From Acidobacteriota bacterium (GTDB taxonomy: Bacteria; Acidobacteriota; Blastocatellia; Pyrinomonadales; Pyrinomonadaceae), in NCBI GenBank assembly GCA_016700175.1, contig CP065003.1, positions 1,436,001-1,500,000 of the forward strand: a stretch of 64,000 nucleotides of DNA. The letters are read 5' to 3'. A program made the position numbers and the translations under genes. The notes under the pieces were generated by a model. That model was not told the origin of the DNA. It did not search any database and worked only from the letters and a program-made list of their open reading frames with translations. Below are positions 24,641 through 32,614 of this stretch, piece by piece; position 1 is the stretch's first letter, and each line of letters begins with the position of its first letter.

Positions 24641-25288
24641 CTACTCCCTCTCCTTCCTCGCGATCATAAGGCCGTCGCGGACGGCGAGAAGGATGTTGCT
24701 GACCCGAGGGTCCGCGTCGATCTTCAGATTGTACTCGTGGAGCGCACTCGTGCTCTCCTTGACGTCCTTTCCGGCTTCAGCGTTCAGCACGTCGCCGCTC
24801 CAGAGAACGTTGTCGGCGACGATCAGTCCGCCCAGCCGGAGTTTCGGAAAGACAAGGTCAAAGTAATTCGAGTAGTTCTCCTTGTCCGCGTCGATGAACA
24901 CAAGGTCGAGCGATTCATCGATCCCTGCGATCACTACGGCCGCCTCTCCGAGCCGTGCGTCGATCTGATCCGAGTATCCGGCCCTCGCCCAGTACTCCTG
25001 CGCGATCGCGTTCGTGTCTTCGTCAACGTCGATCGTGATCACCTTCCCGCCCGGCGCGAGGCCCTCCGCGAGGCACAAGGCCGAGTAGCCCACATACGTA
25101 CCGATCTCGAGCACGCATTTCGGCGCCAGCATATTACTGAGAAACGAAAGCAGACGGCCTTGATAGAACCCGGAGAGCATGTTCTTGTCGTTCCTCTCCG
25201 AGAACGTCTTCAGCCGCAGCTCGCGCAGGACCGCGCTCTCGTCGGTCGTGTACTTCTCGGCATATTCCTGAATTCGCTCGTCGATCAT
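24641..25288 (-). CDS. O-methyltransferase (catechol-type SAM methyltransferase)
   Basis: 215 residues of the O-methyltransferase family 3. The SAM loop is at LEIGTYVGYSALCLAEGL, the ribose acid in VITIDVDEDTNAIAQ, and the metal/SAM region in DLVFIDADKENYSNYFD and LIVADNVLWSGDV, with the divalent-metal Asp and Asn. It resembles bacterial catechol or caffeoyl-CoA type enzymes. The acceptor is unknown. It is 8 bases downstream of the MDR dehydrogenase gene. Confidence 0.92.
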   Translation of the reverse strand: MIDERIQEYAEKYTTDESAVLRELRLKTFSERNDKNMLSGFYQGRLLSFLSNMLAPKCVLEIGTYVGYSALCLAEGLAPGGKVITIDVDEDTNAIAQEYWARAGYSDQIDARLGEAAVVIAGIDESLDLVFIDADKENYSNYFDLVFPKLRLGGLIVADNVLWSGDVLNAEAGKDVKESTSALHEYNLKIDADPRVSNILLAVRDGLMIARKERE

Positions 25289-25296
25289 ATTCTTTG

Positions 25297-26304
25297 TCAG
25301 GGAATGCTTACCACGATCTTTCCGAAGTGCTTCCCGTCTTCCATGTATTTCAGCGCTTCCCGCACCTCGTCGAAGCCGAGCACGCGATCGACGACGGGCT
25401 TGAGATACTCGTCGCTGATCCTTCGGTTCATCTCCTCGAACATCGTCCGGGACCCGACGAAGATCCCCTGCAGGCGGATCGATTTCATCAGCACCGGAAC
25501 CGGATCGATTCCTTCGCCATCGCTGAGCGCGCCGATGATCGCGATGTGGCCTCCCATCCTTACCGCCCTCAGGGACCTCCTGAGCGTTCCCGCCCCGCCG
25601 ACCTCAACGATGTGATCGACGCCTCGCTTGCCGGCATAGAGCCTCGCCGCCTCGTCCCAGTCCGGGTTCTCGCTGTAATTGAAAAGGTGGTCCGCTCCGA
25701 GTATGTCCGCCCTTCCGAGTTTCTCGTCGCTCGACGAAGTGATTATCGTCCTTGCCCGATAATTCTTCGCGAACTGAAGGGCAAAGATCGAAACGCCTCC
25801 GGTTCCCTGAAGCAGCACCCAGTCGTCCCGCTTCATCCCGCCGGAAACCACCAGCGCGTGCCAGGCGGTCAGCGCAGCGCACGGAAGCGTTGCCGCCTCT
25901 TCATACGAAAGGTGCCCGGGGATCTTGACCAGTCCCTCTTCGTTGAAAACGCCGTACTCGGAGAGCACTCCGTCGAGATCGCCTCCGAGGGCCGTTCTCG
26001 CCTTTTCGTAATTTATTTCGCCGTCGATCCAGCCCTGCATAAACGTGGGCATCACCCGGTCGCCTTCCTTCCAGAGGGTGACCCCCGGACCGACGCCCGC
26101 GACCTGTCCGGCTCCGTCGGAAAACGGGACAAGCGGGCGCTTCAGGTTCGGGTTGTAGCGGCCCGTGATCATCCCCAGGTCGCGGTGATTCAAGGACGCG
26201 GCCTTGAAACGGACCAGCACTTCGTTCTCGCCAGGTTCCGGATCGGGCCTTTCGACTGTCGAGAGATTATCAATTCCGAATTCTCGGATCTCGTAAGCTT
26301 TCAT
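25297..26304 (-). CDS. MDR-family alcohol dehydrogenase-like protein
   Basis: 335 residues: MKAYEIREFG start, VLVRFKAASLNHRD, PFSDGAGQVAGVG, and the nucleotide-binding WVLLQGTGGVSIFALQFAK. The family's catalytic zinc Cys/His set and structural zinc Cys cluster are missing, so this is a non-zinc member. The start at ATG 26304 is chosen because a longer frame lacks a family start. It heads a two-gene run with the O-methyltransferase. Confidence 0.9.
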   Translation of the reverse strand: MKAYEIREFGIDNLSTVERPDPEPGENEVLVRFKAASLNHRDLGMITGRYNPNLKRPLVPFSDGAGQVAGVGPGVTLWKEGDRVMPTFMQGWIDGEINYEKARTALGGDLDGVLSEYGVFNEEGLVKIPGHLSYEEAATLPCAALTAWHALVVSGGMKRDDWVLLQGTGGVSIFALQFAKNYRARTIITSSSDEKLGRADILGADHLFNYSENPDWDEAARLYAGKRGVDHIVEVGGAGTLRRSLRAVRMGGHIAIIGALSDGEGIDPVPVLMKSIRLQGIFVGSRTMFEEMNRRISDEYLKPVVDRVLGFDEVREALKYMEDGKHFGKIVVSIP

Positions 26305-26397
26305 TTGGCAGTGTCTAAAAAAGGATCGAACGGGCAGCCTACGTAGTCCGGCAGGCCCGTTCGTATTGTTTATCAATCTACCGGTCGCCGCCGCAGT

Positions 26398-27051
26398 TCA
26401 AACGGCGGCTCGTTCCGGCGCTTCGTTTCCGCAATTTAACAGAAAAGTCTCGAATTCGCTCAGTATGGAGCTCGCGCGGTCCGAGTTATACCAGCGCTGA
26501 AGCTGTTCCATCGCCTTCGGCTTTTCTATACCTTCGGCCTTCATCTCGGCAAAGTACTCTTGCGCGGCGGACGGTCTCGGACCCCATGTGCCGAGTATCC
26601 CGAGCGTTTCCGCGTCAAGGCATATCACCTTCGGGATCGAGCGGCCCCCGTTCGTAAGAAACCTGTCGATGAGACCAGTGTCTTCGTCCCTGAGAATGTA
26701 CCTTGTCGTTACGTTCGGCGCGAGCCTCGCAACGGCCTCGATCGCGGGAATCGCCTGCGCGGCGTCCCCGCACCAAGCTTCAGTAATAACAAGCCAGATC
26801 CTCTTACGGTCGGCCATCTGCGCCGCATCTTTAACCGAATCCGGAACGACGATCGTCTTGGAGAGCCTCCGCATTCGCTGCCTGTTCAGAAGCGTGTACG
26901 CGGCGAGCTTCTCCGTCTGGATCGGCCCGGAGGTTTTTCCATCTTCCACCAGCCTGTCGATTAGGTCCGAGTATTCTCCGAAACTCATCGACCTCTCAAG
27001 ATACGCGCCCATCCCGATCGCGGGACCGGCTTCCGCATTTCCCTTGTTCAT
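26398..27051 (-). CDS. Thioredoxin-like fold protein (single-Cys WCGD)
   Basis: 217 residues, start supported by a GGGGGAAAG-type ribosome site. The centre (residues ~100-180) follows the thioredoxin_9-type pattern: WLVITEAWCGDAAQAIPAI, the DTGLIDRFLTNGGRSIPKVICLD with its cis-Pro, and a TWGPRPSAAQEYF segment. The second Cys of CxxC is replaced (WCGDAA), so it is not a standard disulfide reductase. It is placed 35 bases after the Rrf2 gene and probably shares its promoter. Role: redox or thiol-linked, inferred. Confidence 0.8.
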   Translation of the reverse strand: MNKGNAEAGPAIGMGAYLERSMSFGEYSDLIDRLVEDGKTSGPIQTEKLAAYTLLNRQRMRRLSKTIVVPDSVKDAAQMADRKRIWLVITEAWCGDAAQAIPAIEAVARLAPNVTTRYILRDEDTGLIDRFLTNGGRSIPKVICLDAETLGILGTWGPRPSAAQEYFAEMKAEGIEKPKAMEQLQRWYNSDRASSILSEFETFLLNCGNEAPERAAV

Positions 27052-27086
27052 CTTTCCCCCTTGCTTCCGCCTTCGCCCGAATCTTG

Positions 27087-27518
27087 TCAGGCAAAGACCT
27101 CTTCGCCCCGGCGCACCATCGAGATGATGTCCCGAAGCGTGTACCTTCCGAGCCGCTCGCCGATCGCGCTGTCGATCTCTTTTTGAAGATTGCAGAGAAC
27201 GGACTCGATGTTTTTCCCAACCGGACAATCCTTGTCCGGCTTCTGCCTGTGCAGAGAAAAGACCTCGCCGTGCGACACGGCACGGTAAATCTCAAGCAAA
27301 TTGATATCTTCGGGGTCTTTCGTCAGGCAGGTCCCGCCGCTGTATCCGGTCCTGGACACGACCAGCCCGGCGTCGTGCAGGTCGGAGAGGAGCCTGCGGA
27401 TTACTACGGCGTTCGTGTTCACGCTCTTCGCGAGGTAGCTGGACTTGACGCGCTCGTCGCAGTTGTCGGCGAGCATCGTCAGCACGTGGACCGCCATTGC
27501 GAACTGACTGTTGGCCAT
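27087..27518 (-). CDS. Rrf2-family transcriptional regulator
   Basis: 143 residues. Winged helix at the N-terminus: FAMAVHVLTMLADN, SSYLAKSVNTNAVVIRRLLSDLHDAGLV, then RTGYSGGTCLTKDPEDINLLEIYRAV. Cys residues at 20, 64, 98 and 109; the pair 98/109 (DCPVGKNIESVLC) sits where Fe-S members such as NsrR or IscR have ligands, but the three-Cys pattern is not exact, so thiol sensing is an alternative. It begins 4 bases after a TGTAAC-N7-GTTACA palindrome, suggesting autoregulation, and the same site precedes trxA. Confidence 0.93.
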   Translation of the reverse strand: MANSQFAMAVHVLTMLADNCDERVKSSYLAKSVNTNAVVIRRLLSDLHDAGLVVSRTGYSGGTCLTKDPEDINLLEIYRAVSHGEVFSLHRQKPDKDCPVGKNIESVLCNLQKEIDSAIGERLGRYTLRDIISMVRRGEEVFA

Positions 27519-27521
27519 AAG

Positions 27522-27558
27522 TGTAACAAGAATAGTTACAATATGCGGACCGTGTCAA
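27522..27558 (-). promoter_or_regulatory. Rrf2 promoter with palindromic operator
   Basis: TGTAAC (27522-27527), 7 bases, GTTACA (27535-27540) forms a palindrome with the same core as the trxA upstream site. On the minus strand TTGACA (27558-27553) is a good -35 box, and the expected -10 region falls inside the palindrome. A bound regulator would block the start, which fits autorepression. Confidence 0.6.
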
Positions 27559-27595
27559 GCGGCGCGTTCCGAGGAATTTCACCGAACACGGGAGT

Positions 27596-28492
27596 TCATC
27601 CGAGCGCCTGCTTCAGGGCGTCTTCCAGATCGGGATAGTCGAATGTGAAACCGGCCTCGAGCAACTTCTCGGGAAGCACCCTGGCTCCTTCCAGAAGCAG
27701 GCGTTCTCCCATCTCTCCAAACAGGAGCTTTACACCGAATCCCGGAACAGGGATTATCGTCGGCCTCTTGAGCACCTTTCCGAGCGTGTTCGTGAACTCT
27801 TCGTTCGTTACCGGATTAGGAGCTGTGGCGTTCAGGGCGCCGGTGATCCGGTCGTTGTTGATCAGAAACTGAAGCATCCTCACCAGGTCGGGCAGAGCGA
27901 TCCAGGACATCCACTGGCTGCCCTCGCCGACCGTTCCGCCGAGCCCGAACGAAAAAGGCGTGATCATCTTCGCAAGCGCGCCGCCCTCTTTCGAAAGCAC
28001 GATGCCGAATCTGGGGATCACAACGCGAGCCCCGAACTCGGTTGCTTTCATCGATTCGGCTTCCCAGTCCCTGCTCAGTTCCGCGAGAAAACCCTCTCCC
28101 GGAGCGCTCTCGTCAGTTATCTCTTCATCGCCGCGGCTGCCGTAATAGCCGATCGCCGAAGCTGAAACGAAGATCCTCGGCGGCTTCTCCAGCTTAGAAA
28201 GCGCTTCGACGAGCGTCCTTGTCCCCTCGACGCGGCTCTTTCTAAGTTTCTTCTTTTTTTCTTCCGTCCAATACTCGCCGATGCTTTCACCCGCGAGATG
28301 AACTACGGCATCGACGCCCTCAAGCCTGGCGGCTTCCGAATCGGGGAAACCCTCGTACGGGTCCCAAAGCACGAACTTCTCTTCGTCGTGTTCACTCCGG
28401 GAAACACGAAGAACTTCGTGGCCATTGCCTTCCAGAGCCGGAACAAGCGCCGACCCGATCAATCCGGTTGCTCCTGTGACTAGGATCTTCAT
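27596..28492 (-). CDS. TIGR01777-type NAD-dependent epimerase
   Basis: 298 residues of the atypical SDR family (YfcH/SDR39U1). Signature motifs: MKILVTGATGLIGSAL at the start, AVVHLAGESIGEYW, SRVEGTRTLVEAL, ASAIGYYGSRGDEEITDES (catalytic Tyr region) and GALNATAPNPVTNEEF. Substrate unknown; homologues occur widely and one is implicated in cell-division or stress phenotypes, from memory. The frame can be extended upstream, but ATG 28492 gives the standard start. Confidence 0.92.
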   Translation of the reverse strand: MKILVTGATGLIGSALVPALEGNGHEVLRVSRSEHDEEKFVLWDPYEGFPDSEAARLEGVDAVVHLAGESIGEYWTEEKKKKLRKSRVEGTRTLVEALSKLEKPPRIFVSASAIGYYGSRGDEEITDESAPGEGFLAELSRDWEAESMKATEFGARVVIPRFGIVLSKEGGALAKMITPFSFGLGGTVGEGSQWMSWIALPDLVRMLQFLINNDRITGALNATAPNPVTNEEFTNTLGKVLKRPTIIPVPGFGVKLLFGEMGERLLLEGARVLPEKLLEAGFTFDYPDLEDALKQALG

Positions 28493-28528
28493 ATCAGGTA
28501 TCAATTGGCATCGATCATGTATCAATGA

Positions 28529-28557
28529 CCCGTTTAGCCTGCGCACTTGTGCGCGGG
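28529..28557 (+). repeat. REP-like hairpin element with CCCGTTTAG head
   Basis: CCCGTTTAG (28529-28537) then a 9-bp stem CCTGCGCAC / GTGCGCGGG (28538-28546 and 28549-28557) with a TT tip. The same head-plus-hairpin occurs at 34572-34600 and, with another hairpin, at 18158-18185 on the minus strand. Confidence 0.65.
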
Positions 28558-28589
28558 ACAAGCGGTGAGCGGTGAGGAAAGACATCAAA

Positions 28590-28800
28590 ATTCTAACTAC
28601 TCGTAACTCATTACTCACCCCTCGTTACTCATCACTCATCGTCTCAAAACTCTCCCCTCAGTCCTTTGTTACACCCGTCGCTCGCGCTCCGGGTTCCGAT
28701 GCCTCAGCCCTGATTCACGCCCTCCCTGACGGTCGGGCTACGGACACTCAGTCCTCAGTCCTTTGCTCTCAGTCCTTTGTTCTCAGCACTCCCGTCTTCT
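28590..28800. repeat. Heptamer-type repeats overlapping the cytochrome c gene end
   Basis: Units of the form ACTCATT, GTTACTC, AGTCCTTTG and AGTCCTCAG in tandem and imperfect runs. The block at about 28751-28790 overlaps the last codons of the cytochrome c gene, so part of that protein's tail derives from repeats. Confidence 0.7.
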
Positions 28801-29159
28801 CTTTCCCTCCCCTGCAGGTCCTTCCTAACGAACACTACCATCCGGCGGATCTCCTCTTCCGTCAGCTGGCCTTTGAAGGAGGGCATTGGCAGTTTTCCGT
28901 TCGCGATCTGCTGGTAGATCTCCTCGTCCGTCCGCTTTGCCGCGTCACCGAACCTTAGGCTCGGGACAAGCTGACCGTCGACCTCTTTTCCCAACGCCTC
29001 TTTTCCGTGGCAGATCGCGCAGTTCTGCCGGTAGATCGATGCCTCGTAGGAATCATTGCCGGCGATAAGTACGCCTCTGTATTCGCTTCTCTGCTTCGTG
29101 CACGCGACTCCCGCCGAGAAGATCGCGAAAGCAGCTAACACCAGTAATTTCAACCACAT
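28755..29159 (-). CDS. c-type cytochrome lipoprotein
   Basis: 134 residues. Signal with lipobox ending at Cys20 (AGVAC), so the protein is likely a lipoprotein on the outside of the inner membrane. The heme site is C47-x-x-C50-H51 (CAICH), and the probable Met ligand lies in KLPMPSFK. It is a single-heme class I cytochrome of about 85 residues for electron transfer; partner unknown. The C-terminal ~12 residues (SAENKGLRAKD) derive from intergenic repeat sequence, so the stop has drifted. Confidence 0.9.
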   Translation of the reverse strand: MWLKLLVLAAFAIFSAGVACTKQRSEYRGVLIAGNDSYEASIYRQNCAICHGKEALGKEVDGQLVPSLRFGDAAKRTDEEIYQQIANGKLPMPSFKGQLTEEEIRRMVVFVRKDLQGREREDGSAENKGLRAKD

Positions 29160-29184
29160 ACTGACAGACTACCCTTGCTCGGAA

Positions 29185-29970
29185 TCACTTGATCGCGCCT
29201 TCGATCGGGCTCGAGGCGCTTGCGTAAAGCCGCTTCGGCATTCTGCCGGCTTCGTAAGCCAGCCTTCCCGCCCGGACCGCCAGGTTCATTCCTTCGGCCA
29301 TCTTTGCAGGGTCGGTTGATTCTGCGATCGCGGTATTCATAAGGATCGCGTCCGCCCCGAGCTCCATCGCTACTGCCGCGTCGGACGGCACTCCTACGCC
29401 GGCGTCGACGATGATCACTGCATCAGGCAATTGTTCGCGCATGATCCGCAGATTCGAAGGATTCTGGACCCCCATTCCGGACCCGATCGGCGCCGCGAGC
29501 GGCATCACCGCCGGGCATCCGATCTCAAGCAGCTTGCGTGCGACGATCAGATCGTCTGAAAAATACGGAAGCACGATAAATCCCTCGTCTACGAGGATCC
29601 TCGCCGCTTCAAGCGTCTGCTCGTTGTCAGGAAGAAGCGTCACCTTGTCGCCGATGACCTCAAGCTTGATCCAGTCGGTCCCGAGCGCTTCCCTGGCAAG
29701 CCTTGCCGTACGCACGGCGTGATCCGTGTCGTAACATCCGGCCGTGTTCGGCAGGATATGCATCGAGGGATCGAGATGATCGAGGAACGATTCGACCTTC
29801 CGGTCGAGTGGTACACGGTTCACCGCGACGGTCACCATCTCCGCTCCCGAAGCCTTGTGAGCGGCTTTCATCTCCTCGTAATTCCGGTACTTTCCGGTAC
29901 CGATGATAAGCCTCGATCCGAATTCCTTTCCGGCAAGGACGAACTTCATTTCGTTTGAACTTTCTGCCAT
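29185..29970 (-). CDS. thiG: Thiazole synthase
   Basis: Builds the thiazole of thiamine from 1-deoxyxylulose phosphate, glycine-derived imine and sulfur from ThiS. Motifs: FGSRLIIGTGKY, VTVAVNRVPLD, DWIKLEVIGD (Schiff-base Lys), PLAAPIGSGMGVQNP and VDAGVGVPSDAAVAMELGADAILMNTAIA. The start is uncertain among three in-frame Met codons; 29970 is chosen. thiS lies upstream, with a hairpin in the gap. Confidence 0.95.
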   Translation of the reverse strand: MAESSNEMKFVLAGKEFGSRLIIGTGKYRNYEEMKAAHKASGAEMVTVAVNRVPLDRKVESFLDHLDPSMHILPNTAGCYDTDHAVRTARLAREALGTDWIKLEVIGDKVTLLPDNEQTLEAARILVDEGFIVLPYFSDDLIVARKLLEIGCPAVMPLAAPIGSGMGVQNPSNLRIMREQLPDAVIIVDAGVGVPSDAAVAMELGADAILMNTAIAESTDPAKMAEGMNLAVRAGRLAYEAGRMPKRLYASASSPIEGAIK

Positions 29971-30055
29971 TTTCCGCCCGGCGACAGCCAATACGGCCTC
30001 GCCGCTCAATAATGATTCTTTATCCCGAATTTACAGGATTCAAAGCGCAAAAGGA

Positions 30056-30090
30056 AATGCGGGCCGGGAATCGCTTCCCGGACCCGCATT
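30056..30090 (-). terminator. Intercistronic hairpin between thiS and thiG
   Basis: AATGCGGG and CCCGCATT flank CCGGGAA and TTCCCGG, giving a 15-bp stem with one mismatch and a TCGC loop. The minus-strand downstream sequence is TCCTTTTGCG, only a partial U-run, so it may be a weak terminator or an RNA-stabilising element. Confidence 0.5.
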
Positions 30091-30118
30091 GAAATTTTGG
30101 GCAATTCCCGCCCTGTGT

Positions 30119-30319
30119 TCAGCCGCCTCCTACAAAGTGGATGATCTCCAACTTATCCTCTTCTTTCACATCGACTTCCGGCCACTTTGCCTTCGGCACA
30201 ACATCCAGGTTCAGCTCAACAGCGACACGTTCGGTCGGTATCTCCAGATGCTCGATCAGCCGCTGGAGGCTCAACCCCAAGGGCACCTCCTTCGGTTCCC
30301 CGTTCACGACGATTTTCAT
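30119..30319 (-). CDS. thiS: Sulfur carrier protein ThiS
   Basis: 66 residues, ubiquitin-like. Starts MKIVVNGEPKEVP and ends with FVGGG, whose C-terminal Gly-Gly is adenylated and thiocarboxylated to donate sulfur in thiazole formation. Its start overlaps the stop of the upstream gene (ATGA). thiG follows after about 150 bases. No thiF was seen in the window. Confidence 0.93.
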   Translation of the reverse strand: MKIVVNGEPKEVPLGLSLQRLIEHLEIPTERVAVELNLDVVPKAKWPEVDVKEEDKLEIIHFVGGG

Positions 30320-31101
30320 TCCAGGTGCGATATCTTTCTCCTCAATTCCGCTTCTTCGCCTCCGCTCATGGCCCTGACAAGGATCGCAGCGCGGCCCGAC
30401 CGGAAGCTCGGGATCTTTACCATAACCGCCGCGATGCCGTTCGAGTCCGCCTTAGCGTGATAGATGATCGGACGGAAATCAGAGCCGAGTACCTTGACCA
30501 TAACATTCGCCCCTGAAACCGACGATTCGTCCGGCCCCCTGCAGACAAGCACATTCACGTTCTTTCGGTCACCCGAAATGAATTTTCCCGAACCGAAAAG
30601 TTTTACGAGCAGCTTCCCTTCCTTCGCAGCGGTCGCAACCGGGCCATCGATCACGCTTACGATCTCGGCGTCGATCACGTTCTCTTCAGCTTCAATCCGC
30701 ACCTCAGGCGCTTCTTCGTCGATCACATCGACATCTTCGATGAACGGGATATCCCAGACCGGAGGTCCGTCAGGCATGGGTATGCCTGCGGCGGCGTCGT
30801 ATTCAGGATCGGCGCCGGCGGGCTGAAGGTTCTTTGCAGAAAGTTTCTTGAGGTCCTCAAGCCTTCCGGCCTTTATCGCGGCGCAGATCAGTTTGTGCTG
30901 GCGGTGCAGCCTCGCCTCGAGGACTTTCTCGTCGAGACCGCCGTCGAGTAGATCGTCATAGGGCGAGCGCTTGGCCGCGAGGATCGTACCGCGATCATAG
31001 ACGAGCGAGAGGATCAAAGGCGTTTGGACCCCTTTGTCCTCTGTCTGGACGTGATACGTCACGCCGCCGTAGGTTACATCTGTATTAAAGCCTGTGATCA
31101 C
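30316..31101 (-). CDS. Protein of unknown function with a C-terminal beta-sandwich-like region
   Basis: 261 residues from a GTG start at 31101 (start VITGFNTDVTYGGVTYHVQTED). The N-terminal part (to ~95) begins with a beta hairpin and has LILSLVYDRGTILAAKRSPYDDL. An acidic linker follows (~100-170), then a C-terminal ~95-residue part, KLLVKLFGSGKFISGDRKNVNVLVCRG to the end, with alternating hydrophobic strands like an Ig-type fold. No family is recognised. The longer start (31215) is less likely because it includes low-quality sequence. It is translationally coupled to thiS. Confidence 0.6.
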   Translation of the reverse strand: MITGFNTDVTYGGVTYHVQTEDKGVQTPLILSLVYDRGTILAAKRSPYDDLLDGGLDEKVLEARLHRQHKLICAAIKAGRLEDLKKLSAKNLQPAGADPEYDAAAGIPMPDGPPVWDIPFIEDVDVIDEEAPEVRIEAEENVIDAEIVSVIDGPVATAAKEGKLLVKLFGSGKFISGDRKNVNVLVCRGPDESSVSGANVMVKVLGSDFRPIIYHAKADSNGIAAVMVKIPSFRSGRAAILVRAMSGGEEAELRRKISHLE

Positions 31102-31290
31102 CGTGTTTAGAAGGAATGTCCGGCGGGAACTCAGTGAAGATCGGGCGCTGGGCACGCCTCTATAAAAATAGCATAGGGCTTGAAATGGGGTCAACGGGTT
31201 CGTCCTCATCGCCATGCGGTCCGAATTGTGCCGTTTGACACCTTGCAGTTGTGCGGAGCGAAGCCCGCAAACTACTGAAAAGATGCCGCC

Positions 31291-31319
31291 TTGACACTAA
31301 ATTCGGCATAACTTACGAT
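31291..31319 (+). promoter_or_regulatory. Promoter of the nuo cluster
   Basis: TTGACA (31291-31296), 17-base spacer, TACGAT (31314-31319). A start of transcription near 31326 leaves a leader of about 90 bases before nuoA. The ribosome site AAGGGAA precedes the ATG at 31419. Confidence 0.65.
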
Positions 31320-31418
31320 TGAGTTTGTTCAACAGACAATAGGCGTTTTGGTTCGATTTTTATTGGCTTTCAGCTGATTATCGGATCTCGGCTTCCGACC
31401 CGCTCAAGGGAACAATCA

Positions 31419-31904
31419 ATGACAGAATTCAGCTTACTCGACTACGCCCCGGTACTCGTGATGTTCCTTGTGGCAATCGGTTTTGCGGCGAGCCAGATAC
31501 TTGTCGCACAGCTGGTCGGACCGCGAAAACGCACTGCGACCAAGCTGATGCCGTATGAATGCGGCAAGGATCCCGTCGGTTCGGCGCGCGACCGTTTCTC
31601 GGTGAAGTTCTATATGGTAGCCGTCGCTTTCCTTCTGTTCGACCTCGAGATCCTGTTCGTCATTCCGTTCGCCGTCGCGTTCAAATCGCTGTTGGCTGCC
31701 GAACAGTCCGGGACCGTCTATTACGGTACTATCGCGTTTGTCACGATGATGTTCTTTCTGGGGACGGTAGTCGTCGGCCTGCTCTATGAATGGAAGAAAG
31801 GCGCCTTTGACTGGAGCATCCAGGCGCGTGCCGAGGCGATCGCCGAGGCCGCAGAACTGAAGCGCAAAGGCGGCGTTTTCAGCAGGTTCAGGAAGGCCGC
31901 ATAG
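31419..31904 (+). CDS. nuoA: NADH-quinone oxidoreductase subunit A
   Basis: Complex I membrane subunit of 161 residues with three spans (about 10-30, 66-90, 105-125). The conserved loop LMPYECGKDPVGSARDRFSVKFY is present, followed by FLLFDLEILFVIPFA with the typical Asp/Glu pair. The C-terminal ~35 residues are charged and longer than usual. First gene of the nuo run; the promoter at 31291 lies directly upstream. Confidence 0.97.
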   Translation: MTEFSLLDYAPVLVMFLVAIGFAASQILVAQLVGPRKRTATKLMPYECGKDPVGSARDRFSVKFYMVAVAFLLFDLEILFVIPFAVAFKSLLAAEQSGTVYYGTIAFVTMMFFLGTVVVGLLYEWKKGAFDWSIQARAEAIAEAAELKRKGGVFSRFRKAA

Positions 31905-31912
31905 TTTTGCAG

Positions 31913-31938
31913 GGCGCGCTCCGGGTCGCGCCTTTTTT
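31913..31938 (+). terminator. Terminator-like hairpin between nuoA and nuoB
   Basis: GGCGCG (31913-31918), 8-base loop, CGCGCC (31927-31932), then six T. It meets the description of a Rho-independent terminator but lies inside the operon, 29 bases before nuoB; it may reduce or fine-tune read-through. Confidence 0.55.
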
Positions 31939-31966
31939 CATAGCCCGGGAGGCTCCGCGTAATTCA

Positions 31967-32599
31967 ATGGGAATCGAGAACAAAATATTCGAATCGCTTC
32001 CGGACGTGCTCACGGTCAAACTCGACGCGGTGATCAACTGGTCCCGCAAATCGAGCCTCTGGCCCGCGACGTTCGGGCTCGCCTGCTGCGCGATCGAGAT
32101 GATGAACACCGTGTCGGCGAGGAACGACCTATCGAGGTTCGGCGCCGAGACGTTCCGAGCAAGTCCGCGACAGGCGGACGTGATGATCGTTTCGGGCCGC
32201 GTTTCGCGGAAGATGGCGCCGGTGCTTAGAAGGATCTACGACCAGATGCCGGAGCCGAAATGGGTCATCTCGATGGGCGCCTGCGCCACCTCCGGCGGCG
32301 TGTTCGACAACTACGCGATCGTCCAGGGCGTGGACAAAGTGGTCCCGGTCGATGTTTACATCCCGGGCTGTCCCCCGAGGCCGGAAATGCTCGTGCACGC
32401 GATCACGATGCTGCAGGAAAAGATAATGAAGGAATCGGTCAAGGAAAGGACCGACACCTACGAAGACGAATCGCGGCAGTCGATCGTCCCGGGCACGCTT
32501 CCGGTGACCGAGGGCACGACTCTCGAGGAATGCGCCAAGGACGCCGAATCCAAGCCATACTCGGTGCCTTCGAGGCACGAGAAGCGGCGCAGTTCCTAA
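31967..32599 (+). CDS. nuoB: NADH-quinone oxidoreductase subunit B
   Basis: Holds the terminal N2 4Fe-4S cluster next to the quinone site. Ligand motifs are present: GLACCAIEMM (paired Cys), MGACATSGG and PGCPPRPE. The start at ATG 31967 (after GGGAGG) replaces a longer frame beginning in the hairpin. 210 residues; the C-terminal ~50 residues extend beyond the usual core. Confidence 0.97.
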   Translation: MGIENKIFESLPDVLTVKLDAVINWSRKSSLWPATFGLACCAIEMMNTVSARNDLSRFGAETFRASPRQADVMIVSGRVSRKMAPVLRRIYDQMPEPKWVISMGACATSGGVFDNYAIVQGVDKVVPVDVYIPGCPPRPEMLVHAITMLQEKIMKESVKERTDTYEDESRQSIVPGTLPVTEGTTLEECAKDAESKPYSVPSRHEKRRSS

Positions 32600-32614
32600 G
32601 CCGCCCGAATTCTT

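Noticed and set aside
29950..31300. TPP riboswitch for thiS/thiG
   Set aside because: No CTGAGA and ACC-type conserved elements were seen in the upstream region; the visible hairpin is a plain inverted repeat.
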